64,000 nucleotides of DNA from Taeniopygia guttata (lineage: Eukaryota > Chordata > Aves > Passeriformes > Estrildidae), in contig NC_133030.1 in the NCBI RefSeq assembly GCF_048771995.1, positions 36,718,501-36,782,500 of the forward strand, in the 5' to 3' direction. Below are positions 62,201 through 64,000 of this stretch, piece by piece. The notes below the pieces were generated by a model. It saw nothing but the letters and a program-made list of their open reading frames with translations. It was not told where the DNA came from and searched no databases. Positions within the stretch are counted from its first letter, which is position 1. Every line of letters begins with the position of its first letter. The translations under genes were made by a program, and so were the position numbers.

Positions 62201-64000
62201 GTTTAGGCTGTGTTATTCAAAATTTGAAAAATTTTGTAATTAATATATATGTTGGCTTTATTTAACTTCCCCTTACTAGATAACTGTATATCAAAACTAT
62301 AAGCTTATATATTAGTATTAATTTAGATTTGTATACAAATTTGTATGCTTGCTCTTCTTCAAATTACTTTTTCTCCTAGACCTTTATTTCTGAAAACTTT
62401 TCTTTACTGTTTCATTGAGGTATCAAAGCTGAATAGACCTTATGTGGTTATTACTGTAGATACTGAAAAGAGAGCTTTCATATTATACCATTGGGAAATA
62501 ACATTAAATATAATTTACATTTAGTAACTTGAGTGAAATGCCTTATATAAAATTGTAGGTTCTGTTAGTAGTGGAACCCTGCATAACTTTTAAGTCTCTG
62601 TATCTTGTGTTTATAATATGTTGCTTCTTACCTCTATTGCTTACACATTTCATTTTGAAATAAAAATCATACTTTATGTTACTGAATATAAAAATTTGAC
62701 AATTTCCTTATAGTAATAAGATGAAAAAATTAAGAGTCAAAGGCCAGATTCTACTCTCATGATTAAGCTTTCCTGTATATGAAAGCATTTGTCTTTATAA
62801 TGTAGCTGTAGGCCACATTTTCTGCATCAGTCAGGCTATAGTGATGTTTAGTGCCAGTTGCTAGCAACAGGGCGTGTTTAACAGAACTGGCAGTGACAGC
62901 TGTTAGTGTCTAAACTGATGTTCCTGAATTGCTTTGAGCCCCTCAGCACTATGACAAGTAACCTAAGCTGAGAGTTTGTTTCATTACTTTTATGGAAGGA
63001 AAAGCTGAATGTAGGTGCTCACTCACAACCTGGGCTCTTTTGTCAACAAACATGAGCTAGGTCACAGTTAATGTTGGGACTGAAGCATTTTACAGGTGTG
63101 CCAAGCTAACCCAGCATGTAAGAGATTTGGGTCCAGTATGCCTGCCTGTCTTTACCCCTGTCTGAAACTAATCACTCATAAGCAGAACAGTATCTGTGTA
63201 TTGGAATTAATAAGTCACACAAACCTGTGTTGTGGAGCAGTTTCAGCAGGGACATACAGCTGTATGTCTACCTACATGAGTTTTTACTCATCTGTCAGCT
63301 AACACGCAGATACTTATGTGAGCTTTAGCAGCTGGGGCATCAGGTAGATATCCAATTCTCTCAGAAGGCTTGTGCCTCTGCTAACCAATGGTTGCACTCA
63401 CCCAGGCACATAATATTTTTTCATCTACTCTAGTTAAAACATGGGCTATTTGCCTATTAAAAACATGGGTTATTTCTACAGCTTCTGGTTGCAAAGAATT
63501 AGCCTCCATTTTAACGGGGTTTAGAGTACAAGTGTCAGAGGATAGAGGCGGAAGGAAATAGTTTTACTAGCAGATGAGAAGGACTATGGTAGTTTGGACA
63601 CGTAGCCTGGCTGTCAGTGAGGTGAACAACTGCCACACTGAGCTGCCGTGGTGGAGCACTACTGCCAGCTGAAAGCTTTGAGAGCCCTTTCCTTCTCCTG
63701 AGAGGCTTTCTCATTTTACAAAATGCACCCTTCTCACTGAGAATGTATGTTGTGCATAACATAAGCCAAGAGACACTTCAGTTCAATGCAATTACTATAA
63801 CCAGAGGCAACACAGTCAAAATAGCATAGTCTGTACTCCTTGTTCAAGCATCTATTAATTATTATGTGGATCTTGCAGCAACATCCGACCTTTTTATTTT
63901 TGAGATTAGACCAGTCTGGGTTAGTAAGGTTAGCTAAATTATATTGAGAAGTAAAGACAAAAGGGGAAAAAATATACATACAGAGAGAAATCCAGGAACT
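62201..64000. other. Unique sequence, slightly higher GC, no gene seen
   Basis: Sequence from about 62800 on is richer in CAG/CTG-type words and has fewer A/T runs than the rest of the window. Open frames of 68-81 codons occur on both strands, but no domain or convincing exon is seen. A 16-bp direct repeat (63435-63450 and 63458-63474, near-identical) is present. The window ends inside this block. Confidence 0.45.

Noticed and set aside
1..64000. tRNA, rRNA, CRISPR arrays, mitochondrial insertions and viral genes other than retroviral LTRs
   Set aside because: Looked for by eye on both strands; none was recognised. A tRNAscan or Infernal run would settle this.

Overview
The window looks like 64 kb of AT-rich nuclear DNA from a bird. 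The evidence is its interspersed repeats. There are several pieces of CR1-type LINE with the usual avian wording of the CR1 3' region, in both orientations. There are also solo LTRs of endogenous retroviruses, one of which (44154-44752) closely follows the avian ERVL-type LTR that begins TGTCCTGG and ends in a CCACAACA-type terminus. The CR1 tails at 39036 and 48213 resemble subfamilies common in songbirds, so a passerine or other neoavian is most likely; this is recalled repeat wording, not a database match. Nothing bacterial, phage or organellar was seen.

No complete protein-coding gene is recognisable. The open frames of 60-150 codons are what chance gives in 64 kb of AT-rich DNA, or they lie inside repeats (the retroviral LTRs, the GATA microsatellite, the CR1 pieces). 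The window is therefore a gene desert or the inside of one or more very long introns. Two small GC-rich blocks on the plus strand, 56124-56223 and 58103-58219, have good splice signals on both sides, uninterrupted reading frames and compatible phases. They are the best candidates for real exons, but I do not recognise the encoded peptide.

Layout: 1-7.1 kb, AT-rich unique sequence. 7.1-8.1 kb, a GATA microsatellite, then a GC- and CpG-rich solo LTR on the minus strand with flanking direct repeats. 8.1-15 kb, unique. 15.1-19.8 kb, a repeat cluster: opposed CR1 pieces, two more minus-strand CR1 pieces, and a minus-strand solo LTR at 18.2-18.5 kb. 19.8-39 kb, mostly unique DNA, with stretches rich in homeodomain-type motifs that could be conserved regulatory elements. 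39-54 kb, scattered CR1 pieces, an ERVL-type solo LTR, AT and ATT simple repeats, and a good RNA-like hairpin at 46.27 kb. 56-58.2 kb, the candidate exons. 58.6-62.2 kb, simple repeats and a second, more decayed ERVL-type LTR. 62.2-64 kb, unique sequence with a slightly higher GC content.

No tRNA, rRNA, CRISPR or origin was found. Without alignment or transcript data, functional claims for the non-repeat DNA are inferences and are scored low.
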